This document shows positions 33,872 to 42,393 of a DNA stretch of 64,000 nucleotides, piece by piece (within the stretch, counting starts at the first letter, position 1; every line of letters starts with the position of its first letter). The notes under the pieces are model-generated. The model saw nothing but the letters and a program-made list of their open reading frames with translations, searched no databases and was not told the DNA's origin. The DNA lies in assembly GCA_026014875.1 (NCBI GenBank), contig JAOZHO010000034.1:120867-184866 (forward strand). The letters run 5' to 3'. This DNA comes from Candidatus Bathyarchaeota archaeon. GTDB lineage: Archaea > Thermoproteota > Bathyarchaeia > TCS64. Position numbers and translations under genes: made by a program.

Positions 33872-34078
33872 ATGTTGGGCGCGAAGTTAGACGATGGTAA
33901 TCTGTTGAGAGTAAGCGACGGGAGACATTGCCCCGAGTGCCTTCAATCCCTCGAATCGATTAGATCGAGGAGATACAAGTGTAATACGCCCGGGTGTCTG
34001 GTTGACTATGTCAGGACGAGAAAGAGAGGCCCTCGTCTATACGAGATAGTTGAGGTTGTTAGGGTGACGCGGTTATGA
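33872..34078 (+). CDS. Small zinc-ribbon protein
   Basis: From ATG 33872 (behind AAGGTGG) the protein of 68 residues has HCPECLQSLESIRSRRYKC then CNTPGC-like spacing, forming a CxxC...CxxxxC zinc ribbon, followed by a basic DYVRTRKRGPRLYEI. Probably nucleic-acid binding or a metallochaperone; family not recognised. It directly follows the TauE/SafE gene. Confidence 0.65.
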   Translation: MLGAKLDDGNLLRVSDGRHCPECLQSLESIRSRRYKCNTPGCLVDYVRTRKRGPRLYEIVEVVRVTRL

Positions 34079-34180
34079 GGAGTAAAAAGGACTTGGCGAT
34101 TAGAGATCGCTGAGTGCCATTAACCTGCGGGACGCACCCTAGGGAGATGGACGATCGGTGGTGAGCCCCTCTCACGGAGT

Positions 34181-34209
34181 ATTGGTCTCATACCAATGCC
34201 TATATAGTA
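34181..34209 (+). promoter_or_regulatory. Promoter of the AbrB-like gene with hairpin ATTGGT-N5-ACCAAT
   Basis: Inverted repeat arms at 34181-34186 and 34192-34197 sit just upstream of a TATA-like CTATATAGTA (34200-34209). The ATG at 34232 is 25 bases beyond, so the transcript is nearly leaderless. The repeat may be the autoregulatory operator of the AbrB-like protein. Confidence 0.5.
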
Positions 34210-34231
34210 TCGGTGCTCACGCGGGATTACC

Positions 34232-34423
34232 ATGCAGATAAACCTCGACGAGGTGGAGTATATCACGGAGACCGCCCTCACGATCCGGGGTAGCAGAAGG
34301 CGGACCACCATGCCCAAAGAGATTGCGGAGCACTTCGGCTTGAAAGACGGAGACAAGATCATGTGGATCCTCTTCAAGGACGGTAAAGTGGTCATCGTCC
34401 CGAAGACAGGCAACAAGGATTGA
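34232..34423 (+). CDS. SpoVT-AbrB domain DNA-binding protein
   Basis: The 63-residue protein has the swapped-hairpin AbrB fold: LTIRGSRRRTTMPKEIAEHFGLKDGDKIMWILFKDGKVVIVP. Such proteins are antitoxins or small transcription factors. No toxin gene is adjacent (neighbours are a zinc ribbon and, on the other strand, a wHTH gene), so a regulator role is more likely. Confidence 0.88.
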   Translation: MQINLDEVEYITETALTIRGSRRRTTMPKEIAEHFGLKDGDKIMWILFKDGKVVIVPKTGNKD

Positions 34424-34620
34424 GGATCCTTTCTCCTTCCCCCAGATCATATATGCTACTCGCGCTCGCGTTTCCGTGCGAAGCTTATTTTTTCGTATGT
34501 CCTTTAATCATCGGGCGATTGGCTGTCTCGACCTTTGTTTAGGATACACATCCTACGTGTGCCTAATTCTAGGAATGATATAAAATGTGGTTAGAACAGG
34601 AGAAATATCTGGTGGTAGTA

Positions 34621-34646
34621 GGGTTCGAATCCCACCGAGCCCGCTT
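34621..34646. repeat. Internal att-like copy of the tRNA-Arg 3' end (26 bp)
   Basis: Perfectly matches 30371-30396: the T stem and loop through the acceptor strand, discriminator and the following CTT. The flank then diverges. It stands 0.6 kb before the integrase gene and is probably the left end of a tandemly inserted element whose right end is at 61838-61869. Confidence 0.8.
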
Positions 34647-34679
34647 ATTTCACCGAGCGGATACTCTAACCAGCATTCG

Positions 34680-34904
34680 TTACTTGTCTTTCTGAAAATT
34701 GTCTAAAAACAGTTCACCCGATTGGGTGATAAGATAGGTCCCTCTAACGGGAGTTTGTATTAGTTCTAATTCTGATAGAAATACCAAGTAATTTCTGATC
34801 AAACCTGGTCTTCTCAGGAGACTTCGGGCAATATAAAGAGGACTAGAACGGGGATTCGTCCGAATAAACAGTAATATTTGAATAGCTAATTTTTGGGTTT
34901 CCAT
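34680..34904 (-). CDS. Small winged-helix regulator
   Basis: The 74 residues (METQKLAIQILLFIRTNPRS..., SLLRRPGLIRNYLVFLSELELIQTPV, GTYLITQSGELFLDNF) form one archaeal wHTH of the same broad type as the gene at 11186. TATA-like CTATATATC and TATAAATTA lie upstream on the minus strand. It sits between the internal att copy and the integrase and may control integration or excision, by analogy with island-borne regulators. Confidence 0.75.
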   Translation of the reverse strand: METQKLAIQILLFIRTNPRSSPLYIARSLLRRPGLIRNYLVFLSELELIQTPVRGTYLITQSGELFLDNFQKDK

Positions 34905-35062
34905 TACTCTTTCACACCAAATAATTTATACTGATATATAGTAATGCTTATCTAGGATAAGTACTAACAATTAGTTAGTTAAGATATTATGGTTAGACGC
35001 TGGTCTTATAGTAAGTCTTGTTATGTTGATAATGTAGGACTTGGTCGAGGTGTTACCACAAA

Positions 35063-35284
35063 ATGAGGATCTTTAGACCTTTGAAACGATTCATTGATCG
35101 CACCGAGGAAACAAATTTTCGATTCAAACATTTGAGGAAGCATCCACCCTCTTTGCATACGTCTACGAAAAATTTTGTGTCTCTGATAGTGTATTGGCCT
35201 GACGGGCGTATTTCTTCTGAATTAGAGATGGAAAAAAGGAATGAAGACCCTGAGGTATGGTATGAAAGCGTTCGGAAAGTTTGA
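35063..35284 (+). CDS. Hypothetical protein upstream of integrase
   Basis: Unknown protein of 73 residues, very basic in its first half (MRIFRPLKRFIDRTEETNFRF) and ending PEVWYESVRKV. It overlaps the integrase start by 23 bases in another frame, suggesting translational coupling. Could be an excisionase-like or accessory DNA-binding protein, but no motif proves this. Confidence 0.45.
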   Translation: MRIFRPLKRFIDRTEETNFRFKHLRKHPPSLHTSTKNFVSLIVYWPDGRISSELEMEKRNEDPEVWYESVRKV

Positions 35285-36461
35285 GCCCGGACAGCCCCTT
35301 CCCCTAAGAGGGTTCGAACAATATTTCGGTATACCCTCAAGGCAGGGCCCGGACTCCTGGAAATCAACCTACCCCAGCATCCAGAAAATATTAAACCACC
35401 TCGCCCGACAAAGCCGGAGCGAAGGTTCACGAGAAAGCTACCTTAATGTAATTAAGCGATTTTGCTGGACAACATCAAACGGACCAGAAGAACTAATAGC
35501 ACTTCCCAAGGCACAGATCGAGACTTTACTGCAAGACTACATAGACGTAAAAGCATCTGAGGGAAAAAGTAGAACCACCCTTAACATGTATCTCAAACGA
35601 TTACTCAGCTTCTACAGGGTAAACGGAATCGAAGATCTCCAAGTACAAGGCTTCTACCAGCCCACTCGATACCACTCTCGCACGGAGTACATTCCAAGCA
35701 AAAACGAGCTATACTCGATGGCCAATGCAGCCAACAGACCAAGAGATAGAGCTATCATCTTATGCCTATGGGCAAGTGGACTCCGAGTGTCCACGTTCAC
35801 CGCCTTAAATTATGGCGATGTCCGAGAAGACCTCGAGTCTGGGTATTCTGTTATCAAGTTTCCAGTTTTCCCAGAGATGAGAAGTCGGGTTCCGCACGCG
35901 TGCAAGGGGGAGATTCCTTATTATTCTTTCATCTGTTCCGCCGCTTCAGAGGCTCTTCGAGTGTATCTTAGAAAACGGGTTGAGGATTTCGGTGGGATTG
36001 AGGATGATGATCCGTTGTATCACTCTGATTGGAATATGTGGGAGCGTTCTGAGCGTTCTAGGATGCGTTTGGGTAGACGGGGTGTGGGTTTGATTGTTAA
36101 AAAGTCTGCTAGATTGGCGGGGGTTAAGCAGTGGGAGCATGTTTTTCCTCATTGTCTTCGTAAGGCTTTCGAATCTGTACTCAGGAGTTCCCTCGTTGAT
36201 GGTTCGCGGCTTGATGCGGGTAACCAGGAGTTTTTTATGGGGCATATTCTGCCGGGTTCTCAGGACCCGTATTACGACAAGACTAAGGTTGAGTTTCACA
36301 GAGATGAATACTCTAAGTTAGATTTCTCGTTATTTCGAACTAGTCAAATTTCTTCCGATAAGCTGGTTCCAGTCTCTGAGCTTGAGGACTATTTTTCGAA
36401 GGGCTGGATGTTCGTTTCCAGGATATCTGAAGTTACGGCAATTGTGAGGAGGATTCGCTGA
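35262..36461 (+). CDS. Tyrosine recombinase / integrase
   Basis: Catalyses site-specific integration at the tRNA-Arg end. The N-terminal SAM-like core-binding domain spans about residues 40-130 (ESYLNVIKRFCWTT, TTLNMYLKRLLSFYRV). The catalytic set is intact: Arg in LWASGLRVSTFTALNYGD, HCLRKAF (HxxR), GHILPGSQ and the Tyr in DPYYDKTK. ATG 35262 has GAGGT 6 bases upstream; ATG 35241 would add seven residues. The gene is not split, unlike SSV-type integrases. It is the mobility gene of the element between 34.6 and 61.9 kb. Confidence 0.93.
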   Translation: MKAFGKFEPGQPLPLRGFEQYFGIPSRQGPDSWKSTYPSIQKILNHLARQSRSEGSRESYLNVIKRFCWTTSNGPEELIALPKAQIETLLQDYIDVKASEGKSRTTLNMYLKRLLSFYRVNGIEDLQVQGFYQPTRYHSRTEYIPSKNELYSMANAANRPRDRAIILCLWASGLRVSTFTALNYGDVREDLESGYSVIKFPVFPEMRSRVPHACKGEIPYYSFICSAASEALRVYLRKRVEDFGGIEDDDPLYHSDWNMWERSERSRMRLGRRGVGLIVKKSARLAGVKQWEHVFPHCLRKAFESVLRSSLVDGSRLDAGNQEFFMGHILPGSQDPYYDKTKVEFHRDEYSKLDFSLFRTSQISSDKLVPVSELEDYFSKGWMFVSRISEVTAIVRRIR

Positions 36462-36498
36462 ATGAAACCGATGTCAGAGAGAAATCAATCAACATTCA

Positions 36499-36551
36499 AT
36501 TCAGAGTCAAATCTTCTTTTCAGCTATCCCTTGTGCTTTATTCAGAGTCAA
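36499..36551. repeat. Two direct repeats ATTCAGAGTCAA
   Basis: Copies at 36499-36510 and 36540-36551, 41 bases apart, just after the integrase stop. Possible arm-type binding sites for integrase or for the following HTH protein. Confidence 0.4.
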
Positions 36552-36621
36552 TCCGCATTCGTTCCTACATCTTTCATGTATTTCTCGTTATTCTTTGGTT
36601 GGTCTACTGGGAGGTCTGTGC

Positions 36622-37086
36622 TTGGGGCGGTTGAGTAAGAAGAAGCGTGATAGAATTCGAGCCATGATACAGGAGGGTTATACTACTAAGGAGATTAGGT
36701 TAGAGGTTGGTTGTTCAGGGTCAACGGTTACTCGGGTGAGAAAAGAACTCAATAATGGTCCACAGGAAAAGGAGTCGACTGTAGAATCTGTTTTATTGAA
36801 GTCACTCTATCAAATGCATCTAGGCATTGAATTTAACGATATTCTGTCTGAACAGGAATTACTCAACTACTTTCGCGAATGTGCCATCAGTCTCACGGAA
36901 AATATACTAGAAGCAGATTATGAAATGGCTAAAAAAGCTCTATTCGAATCAGATTTCTTCGATTACATTATGAAGCTATTGAAATCAAAACCCGAGAAAG
37001 TAAACCGGGATGATCGACAGTATCGACAACGATGGATTAAGATTCTGAAAAAATGGTATCCCGAGAAACTGGCGGAACTAATGTGA
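36622..37086 (+). CDS. HTH-domain DNA-binding protein of the element
   Basis: From TTG 36622, preceded by GGGAGG 7 bases upstream, the protein of 154 residues starts MGRLSKKKRDRIRAMIQEG. Residues 10-45 form a Hin/IS630-like helix-turn-helix (YTTKEIRLEVGCSGSTVTRVRKEL). The remainder is helical and unlike known families, ending IKILKKWYPEKLAELM. A role in element regulation or replication is plausible; terminase-small-subunit-like proteins share this layout, but no large subunit is present. Confidence 0.65.
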   Translation: MGRLSKKKRDRIRAMIQEGYTTKEIRLEVGCSGSTVTRVRKELNNGPQEKESTVESVLLKSLYQMHLGIEFNDILSEQELLNYFRECAISLTENILEADYEMAKKALFESDFFDYIMKLLKSKPEKVNRDDRQYRQRWIKILKKWYPEKLAELM

Positions 37087-37397
37087 TCAATCGTGAGGGA
37101 CGCGCGTACGATCCATTTCATCGATGCGCGCGCGAACTATTTATGCTTGAACAGCATTCAGACTTATTGAACAGTATAAGAAAGAATGAAAATTTTACAA
37201 TCTGAATTGTCCAGTGAAGAAACTGACGAGATATCGGAAGGCATATTATTGCAGCTTCTCTGTGGGAATTGGATCAGGTAGCATTTTATAAATTGTCTGA
37301 AACCATATCTTTTTTCTTAGAACTCTTCGTGTGTGTACTTACATCCGTGCGATAAAAGATAAAATAATAAATTATTATTAAATATATTAATAAAATA
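37087..37397. other. Gap with (GC)n doublet and a possible 31-residue ORF
   Basis: Contains CGCGCG (37101-37106) and TGCGCGCGCGA (37125-37135), 18 bases apart. A frame ATG 37186 to TAG 37281 would encode MKILQSELSSEETDEI..., preceded by AAGAAAG; it is too short to call with confidence. The last 70 bases are extremely AT-rich and hold the promoter of the next gene. Confidence 0.4.
37101..37135. repeat. (GC)n doublet
   Basis: CGCGCG and TGCGCGCGCGA separated by TACGATCCATTTCATCGA, after the HTH gene. The doublet at 44503-44535 has a similar CGCGCGTAC start on the opposite strand. Confidence 0.5.
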
Positions 37398-38081
37398 ATG
37401 ACGAACATTGAACCTTATACAAATAAAACTTGGGTAGCATTTGTAGATATTTCAGGTTTTAAAAATGAAATGAGAAAAGGCAAACGACAAGCTAGGAAAA
37501 TGCTAAATAAATTCCATAACTCAATTTTCAATAATGGACTTTTATTCACGAATAGAAATCCCGATTGGAACACTATTGAACTTAATTTGCTAAGTGTGTC
37601 CGACTGCGCCATCCTTTTTACGCGAAATCAAAACCGAACTTCTTTGGAAATATCGAAAGGACTAGCCACAATGTTGTTATTCATTAAAAATATGAATCGA
37701 GAATTGATCCGCCCTCCAAAACCTAGAATATTAACTACAAGTTCTATTTGTTATGGAGAGTTTAATATTGAACCAAGAACCGAAGGATCTGGCATAAATA
37801 AGGAGTTTTTTTATGGTGATGGTTATGTCGATGCTTATCGCGATAATTCAAGTCAATCAAATAAAATACAACCGGGAGAATGCAGAATAAAAATAGATGA
37901 AAATATAAATATTGATTTTGAAGATAATGTATTCAGACTACTAAATAGGGAAAGACGTTATTATATGTATTATTGGATGTTGGATAATCCAATAGATATT
38001 TCTAAATTTAAACAAGTTTATAATATCAATATATATGAATTAAAAAAGGATATATTAAATGGTTATATTGATCAATTATGA
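37398..38081 (+). CDS. Class III nucleotide cyclase-like protein (possible Pycsar-type cyclase)
   Basis: The 227-residue protein shows the class III cyclase catalytic layout. WVAFVDISGFKNEM matches the first metal Asp strand (FxDIxGF), NLLSVSDCAILF the second metal Asp, and FFYGDGYVDAYRDNS aligns with the GxxVNxAxRxE/S element, keeping the catalytic Arg while Asn is Asp. Single-domain cyclases of this kind occur in antiviral Pycsar systems (cCMP/cUMP signals). No TIR, membrane or other Pycsar effector is adjacent, so the partner is missing or distant. Base composition is very AT-rich, even compared with neighbouring island genes, suggesting separate acquisition. No N- or C-terminal sensor domain is visible. 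Confidence 0.6.
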   Translation: MTNIEPYTNKTWVAFVDISGFKNEMRKGKRQARKMLNKFHNSIFNNGLLFTNRNPDWNTIELNLLSVSDCAILFTRNQNRTSLEISKGLATMLLFIKNMNRELIRPPKPRILTTSSICYGEFNIEPRTEGSGINKEFFYGDGYVDAYRDNSSQSNKIQPGECRIKIDENINIDFEDNVFRLLNRERRYYMYYWMLDNPIDISKFKQVYNINIYELKKDILNGYIDQL

Positions 38082-38116
38082 TTCATCTCATTCATAAAAG
38101 GGGGAAAATGAAGGGA

Positions 38117-40336
38117 CTATCCAGATAATCGATCAATTAATTGTTGACGAAGTATGGGATCATCGATTTCAGCTAGAACTCGTCTAAGCTCACTCGCCAA
38201 TCGACGTGCTTTTTTAATTCTGTTTCTCCTTCGCTCATACTCTAAACTGTCGAGATTTCTTTGTATTCTGGAAGGATCTGGTACTGTAAATGTGACATCG
38301 TCAGGTTTTCTCATGACTAAATCTAATTCTTGGAATAAGTGATTAGCCCGATCACCCACTCCAGTAATAATAACCCAGCCTCGTGTTCTAGTCATTGCAG
38401 TGAAAGCTTGATTTCTTAACTGAACAATTATTTTATTATTTTCACCAATCTTCTCGAAGTCTATAATATATACTATTGAAGCCTCATTTCCTTTTGCTGG
38501 AAAAATACCGGAAAAAGTTACATGTCCTTCTATTTGAAAACTACTACTAGACGAACCATATCCAGGACGAATTGAATTTACATCACGTTCATTTAATAAA
38601 TGCCTCAAAAGAGTAAAATTTTGGCTCATTTTTTTCCAATCAAGAGCGATCACTAGAATTTCTTCAGGTCGTAATTCATCAGTTTCTATATTTTCTTGTA
38701 TTTGATCAGCGATCCATACAATTTCATCGTTTATTGAATCAAAAGACTTCCATTGAACTAACTCAGAAAAACCAACTAGATCTTCTAAAAGATGGGGAGA
38801 ATTACGTTTAGGGCGAGTTATTGTGAGAGTCTGCCCAGGAGTAAATGAGCCTGAAACAATCTCGTATCCAATATCTTCCCACCCACCACTATTGGGGATA
38901 AACTGGACCGCGCCTTCGGGTCTTAGAAGACCCATCCCAAAAACATGGGCAGCAACAAGAACAGGGCGAGGAGTTCTATAGCAACGATACAGGATGACAT
39001 CCTTTTCTATTTCACCCTCCTCGTAAGTTCCGTCGAGACTAATTTTAGGGGTTCCGTCATCATTAGTCCCAAAAATGTCTATCGTTGTAGGAATTGCCAG
39101 AGACTCGAGGCTCTGAACCTCATCATAAGCCCATATTAATCTTTTAGGATCCTTTAAACAGTGTAAACATAACCGATAAAAGGAAAAGTGAAAATCCTGA
39201 CCTTCATCAATAAGGATTGCATCAAATAGCTCAGGTATCTCAGTACCACAGTCTATAAGTTCATTACAACATTTTCCGAGAATTTCGTTTGATTCACGAT
39301 ACGAAAAGTAATTTCTTGCGTTTCTAAATGTACGAGGTTCTTGGCTCATGGCTTCAGCTATTGTCGAATATACTCCGGGTTGGCTTTTACCGCCCCAACC
39401 ATGCATCACTCGGATTTTAGTCCAATCTGGCTCAGAATTATCTTCAGACCAATACTGATAAAACCGAGTTATTAAATTCTGAATCATCCCATACAGACTT
39501 TTTGTATAAAAAGTATACACAATAGTCCATTCCGGGTGCCGTCGATGCATGAAAGCGGCTTTCATGCACATTACTATAGTCTTTCCTGACCCTGACAGGC
39601 CTCTTATTCGTTGGGGCCCCGGAGGGATTTGAATAGCTAATGAGTGTTGTTCCCTGTCCATACTAAGCATTCGTGTTTCTACTTTTCTCAACATAGCTGA
39701 TTTTGAAGATAAATTGCTAGATTCAGCTCTAGGAATACGTCTTAATACAGGAGTTCCTTGAAGAACGCCTAGAGCTAAACTCCATTGTTCGTCTGTAATC
39801 GGAGCTTGAGTTTCATCGTTTGGGATTTGATGCAATTTTTCTCGAAGTTGTGACACTTCTAAGTCATCAGCAAATATGATCGAATAAGAATCAGAAGGAC
39901 TTTCACCAAATCCCTTTTCGACAAATTCTGATTTTGTAATATTGGGCAATGCAATGTAGATATGGCCTTGAATCACTACTTTCCGCTTTTTTCTTAATTT
40001 TCGTTCATTGCGGAATTTATTTAAAACGGCCATTATTTGATCTTCAGAGTCATTTAAGGGGAATTCATGGAGGCTCTCCCAGTTTTGCATCTCCCAATAG
40101 TCCTCACTTATGTTTTTAATATGGTTAATTTGACATTCGAGTAAATAGATAACATAAAGTCCATTCTCGCGATGTAAAATAAGGAAATCAGGTTCTTTTC
40201 GCGAACGATCGGCAGAGAATACAGGATATCTATGATAACAAATACCAGTATCGTCAATTAATGCTAGTTTTAAGGCGTTCCAGATTTCCCTTTCCGAATG
40301 AACGGCATCTCCACCTTCTGACCAAATAAATTGCAT
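38117..40336 (-). CDS. Nuclease-helicase: N-terminal NERD-like domain plus SF1 (UvrD-like) helicase
   Basis: The 739 residues start with a probable PD-(D/E)xK/NERD-like domain (RKEPDFLILHRENGLYVIYLLECQ around residue 50). The SF1 helicase begins with Walker A RGLSGSGKTIVMC near residue 237, Walker B AILIDEGQDFHFS near 370, YRTPRPVL near 440, and the final helicase motif AMTRTRGWVIITG near 660. The predicted ExK is Glu-Cys-Gln (LLECQ) rather than ExK, so nuclease activity is uncertain. Such fusions are common in defence islands and phage exclusion (for example Nhi-like proteins). It stands alone on the minus strand. Confidence 0.8.
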   Translation of the reverse strand: MQFIWSEGGDAVHSEREIWNALKLALIDDTGICYHRYPVFSADRSRKEPDFLILHRENGLYVIYLLECQINHIKNISEDYWEMQNWESLHEFPLNDSEDQIMAVLNKFRNERKLRKKRKVVIQGHIYIALPNITKSEFVEKGFGESPSDSYSIIFADDLEVSQLREKLHQIPNDETQAPITDEQWSLALGVLQGTPVLRRIPRAESSNLSSKSAMLRKVETRMLSMDREQHSLAIQIPPGPQRIRGLSGSGKTIVMCMKAAFMHRRHPEWTIVYTFYTKSLYGMIQNLITRFYQYWSEDNSEPDWTKIRVMHGWGGKSQPGVYSTIAEAMSQEPRTFRNARNYFSYRESNEILGKCCNELIDCGTEIPELFDAILIDEGQDFHFSFYRLCLHCLKDPKRLIWAYDEVQSLESLAIPTTIDIFGTNDDGTPKISLDGTYEEGEIEKDVILYRCYRTPRPVLVAAHVFGMGLLRPEGAVQFIPNSGGWEDIGYEIVSGSFTPGQTLTITRPKRNSPHLLEDLVGFSELVQWKSFDSINDEIVWIADQIQENIETDELRPEEILVIALDWKKMSQNFTLLRHLLNERDVNSIRPGYGSSSSSFQIEGHVTFSGIFPAKGNEASIVYIIDFEKIGENNKIIVQLRNQAFTAMTRTRGWVIITGVGDRANHLFQELDLVMRKPDDVTFTVPDPSRIQRNLDSLEYERRRNRIKKARRLASELRRVLAEIDDPILRQQLIDRLSG

Positions 40337-40381
40337 GTTGTATAGAAAATAAAGATTAGATAAAATGGTTTGGTTAAACTA

Positions 40382-40816
40382 TCAGGCGCGATTTTCTCGC
40401 ACACGTAATTCTTTGTTTGGCATTATTTTTTGAATCGCCCCATTATAAGGCGGATCTTTGAGTGCAATTATGAACTCTTCTAGTATTTTCGCCTCGTTTA
40501 CATTATCTGTTTCTATATACCTAATCATAGCATTACTTTTTAAAAAACCTGTAATGATCCAAAATATACTACCACTAATCTTACATAGTTTTGATATTAG
40601 AGTATGCGAACTCGTGCTCCCATTCATTAAGTCGTTTTTTAATCTCCGTGAGAGATTAGTAGTTGAGCCCGCATACTGTAATTTTTCGTAAAAGAATACT
40701 AGATAAACACCGGATGACTTGGGTGGGTCTACTTCAACAAGGGGTATTTCAATCAAGTCGTCTAACTGATAATAATAATTTCTAATTTTCTCGAATAAAA
40801 TATTAATGTTTGACAA
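40382..40816 (-). CDS. GIY-YIG domain nuclease-like protein
   Basis: From TTG 40816 the protein of 144 residues contains SSGVYLVFFYEKLQYAGSTTNLSRRLKNDL split over residues 31-60, a GIY-YIG pattern (GVY...YAG, then Arg in NLxxRL), and a late Glu in NEAKILEEFIIALKDPPYN (the catalytic Glu position and PPxN motif). A longer open frame to 41095 runs through a transposase remnant and is not credible. It lies just downstream (45 bases) of... and on the same strand as the nuclease-helicase start, so it would be transcribed first and may form a unit with it. Confidence 0.7.
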   Translation of the reverse strand: MSNINILFEKIRNYYYQLDDLIEIPLVEVDPPKSSGVYLVFFYEKLQYAGSTTNLSRRLKNDLMNGSTSSHTLISKLCKISGSIFWIITGFLKSNAMIRYIETDNVNEAKILEEFIIALKDPPYNGAIQKIMPNKELRVRENRA

Positions 40817-40818
40817 TC

Positions 40819-40872
40819 GTACGCGCGATGTTACTCTGAGAATATAAAGGCATGCGGAATCGCGCGCGCGCG
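40819..40872. repeat. (GC)n doublet
   Basis: ACGCGCGA near 40819-40828 at the GIY-YIG start and a 12-base CG run at 40861-40872 entering the transposase remnant. Confidence 0.45.
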
Positions 40873-41080
40873 GCTGTATGGGCTGGGGAGGTCGTCTATC
40901 GAGCGGGTGAACTCGAGGCTGGAGGGACAGGTCTGTCTTGACCGGCATCGGGTCAGAGGGTTGAGGAACGTCGCCGTACATGTGGCTCTCTGTATAATCG
41001 CTATGTTGCTGGTGGCTGTGGCTGCGCTGCGTTTGGGTGTGCCTGAGAAGGCGAGGTCGATAGCTATGTTTGGATGGTAA
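40871..41080 (+). pseudogene. Transposase C-terminal remnant
   Basis: Seventy codons in frame without a start, ending TAA 41078-41080, read RLYGLGRSSIERVNSRLEG, then LDRHRVRGLRNVAVHVALC and a hydrophobic tail to RSIAMFGW. This is the C-terminus of a DDE transposase (Glu in IERVNSRL region, LDRHRVRGL motif). GC-rich against the AT-rich neighbours. A related remnant lies at 63776-63913. Confidence 0.7.
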
Positions 41081-41119
41081 GGAGGGATGACACAAACATG
41101 CAATTTAGCAACGGGCTGG

Positions 41120-41129
41120 TGCGCGCGCA
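41120..41129. repeat. (GC)n tract TGCGCGCGCA
   Basis: Just before the HNH gene at 41196; followed by TTTCGTCCTCGCTCATC. Confidence 0.5.
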
Positions 41130-41195
41130 TTTCGTCCTCGCTCATCATGTCTTTTAGTCTAAAATTTTAATAGAAAGAAGTAGTAACATCGAAAC

Positions 41196-42374
41196 ATGCC
41201 ATTCAAGTTCACACGAGATGATCTCCTACTATGCGATGGCATAGAAAAGAATGCAAAGCAGTTAAGGAATCGAATACTAGAACTATACAACGAACTTGTA
41301 CCAAGACTTAAAGCCGATCCCCTACTGAGAAATTTCGTAAACCCCTCTCAGAGACACAACAAATTATGGACCAAGTCTCCTTACGTCCCTAAATATAATA
41401 CTAGAGGAAAAAGATACAGACCCGGTAGCTGGATCGGCTTTGCAGATCGGATCAAGTATCCTGATCCCAGAAGAGGCATACAATTCCAGTATGGGATAAA
41501 ACAGGAAGACTATTGGTATGGTTTATGGATACAAGGAGATCAAGAAACCAGGGCAACTGAACGTGATCTTTACAAAATACTAATAAAATATACCTCAGAA
41601 CAGATAGCAGCTTCCATCAATTCCCTAGGCAACGATTATTGGTTCTGGGTGAGAAGAGATAATGACGAAAAAGATATCATAAACAATCCTGCAGATAAAG
41701 TGACAACGGATCAGGTCGAGGAATTTAGAACAAATCTTGAAAAAAAGCGACTTTATATAGCATTAGATAAAGGGTTCGAGAATTTTAACAGGGAAGACCT
41801 GTTATCGATTGAAGACGTTACATCCAATATAATCAAGACAACACACGAGCTTCTTCCGATCTATACTTGGTGGAGTGGCTTAAAACCGAGAGAAATGACC
41901 GCAGGTGAAGCATATTCCGCTTTGAGCGCAGGAGATAAACTCCATATTAGAGATGATGAAATTGACCAAGAAAAGGTTGGCGAACGGGAAAGGACAGTAA
42001 ATACCAGAATTGGCGGGAAAGCGATTAGAAGGCACATCCTGGAAATCTATGGTCACCAATGTGCCCTCTGTGATATCAAAGATGATGAATTGCTCCGAGC
42101 AAGCCATATATCGCCATGGGCCAGGGATGAGGAAAACCGGGGCAATCCCCAGAACGTAATTTGTCTCTGCGTTTTACATGATGTATTGTTTGAGAGAGGG
42201 ATGTTACGTATTCACCCTGACTATAAAGTTGACTTCGCAAACAAGATCCGTAACTCTGGAAAAAAGAGTAAAATGATACGATTACTACTTGACAACACAA
42301 ATCAAATACTTGTGACCCCTTTTAAAAATCCTCCCGATCCGGAATTTTTAAAAAAGAAGCTTGCTAGAAAATAG
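41196..42374 (+). CDS. HNH endonuclease with N-terminal recognition-like domain
   Basis: The 392-residue protein ends in an HNH nuclease: YGHQCALCDIKDDELLRASHISPWA, then NPQNVICLCVLHDVLFERGMLRIH (first Cys pair, His, Asn, His). The first 240 residues hold a large domain (GSWIGFADRIKYPDPRRGIQFQYGIKQEDYWYGLWI split over 75-110) reminiscent of McrB-type N-terminal DNA-recognition modules; this identity is tentative. Such proteins act as modification-dependent or type II restriction enzymes. No methylase partner is adjacent. A (GC)n tract stands on each side. Confidence 0.75.
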   Translation: MPFKFTRDDLLLCDGIEKNAKQLRNRILELYNELVPRLKADPLLRNFVNPSQRHNKLWTKSPYVPKYNTRGKRYRPGSWIGFADRIKYPDPRRGIQFQYGIKQEDYWYGLWIQGDQETRATERDLYKILIKYTSEQIAASINSLGNDYWFWVRRDNDEKDIINNPADKVTTDQVEEFRTNLEKKRLYIALDKGFENFNREDLLSIEDVTSNIIKTTHELLPIYTWWSGLKPREMTAGEAYSALSAGDKLHIRDDEIDQEKVGERERTVNTRIGGKAIRRHILEIYGHQCALCDIKDDELLRASHISPWARDEENRGNPQNVICLCVLHDVLFERGMLRIHPDYKVDFANKIRNSGKKSKMIRLLLDNTNQILVTPFKNPPDPEFLKKKLARK

Positions 42375-42393
42375 CTTGGTTCAAAATGGTGTT

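Noticed and set aside
34232..34423. AbrB-like protein as antitoxin of a toxin-antitoxin pair
   Set aside because: No PIN, MazF or other toxin-like gene is adjacent on either side.
40817..41095. Upstream extension of the GIY-YIG frame to 41095
   Set aside because: The added sequence is the antisense of a transposase remnant and a (GC)n run; a TTG at 40816 gives a normal GIY-YIG N-terminus.
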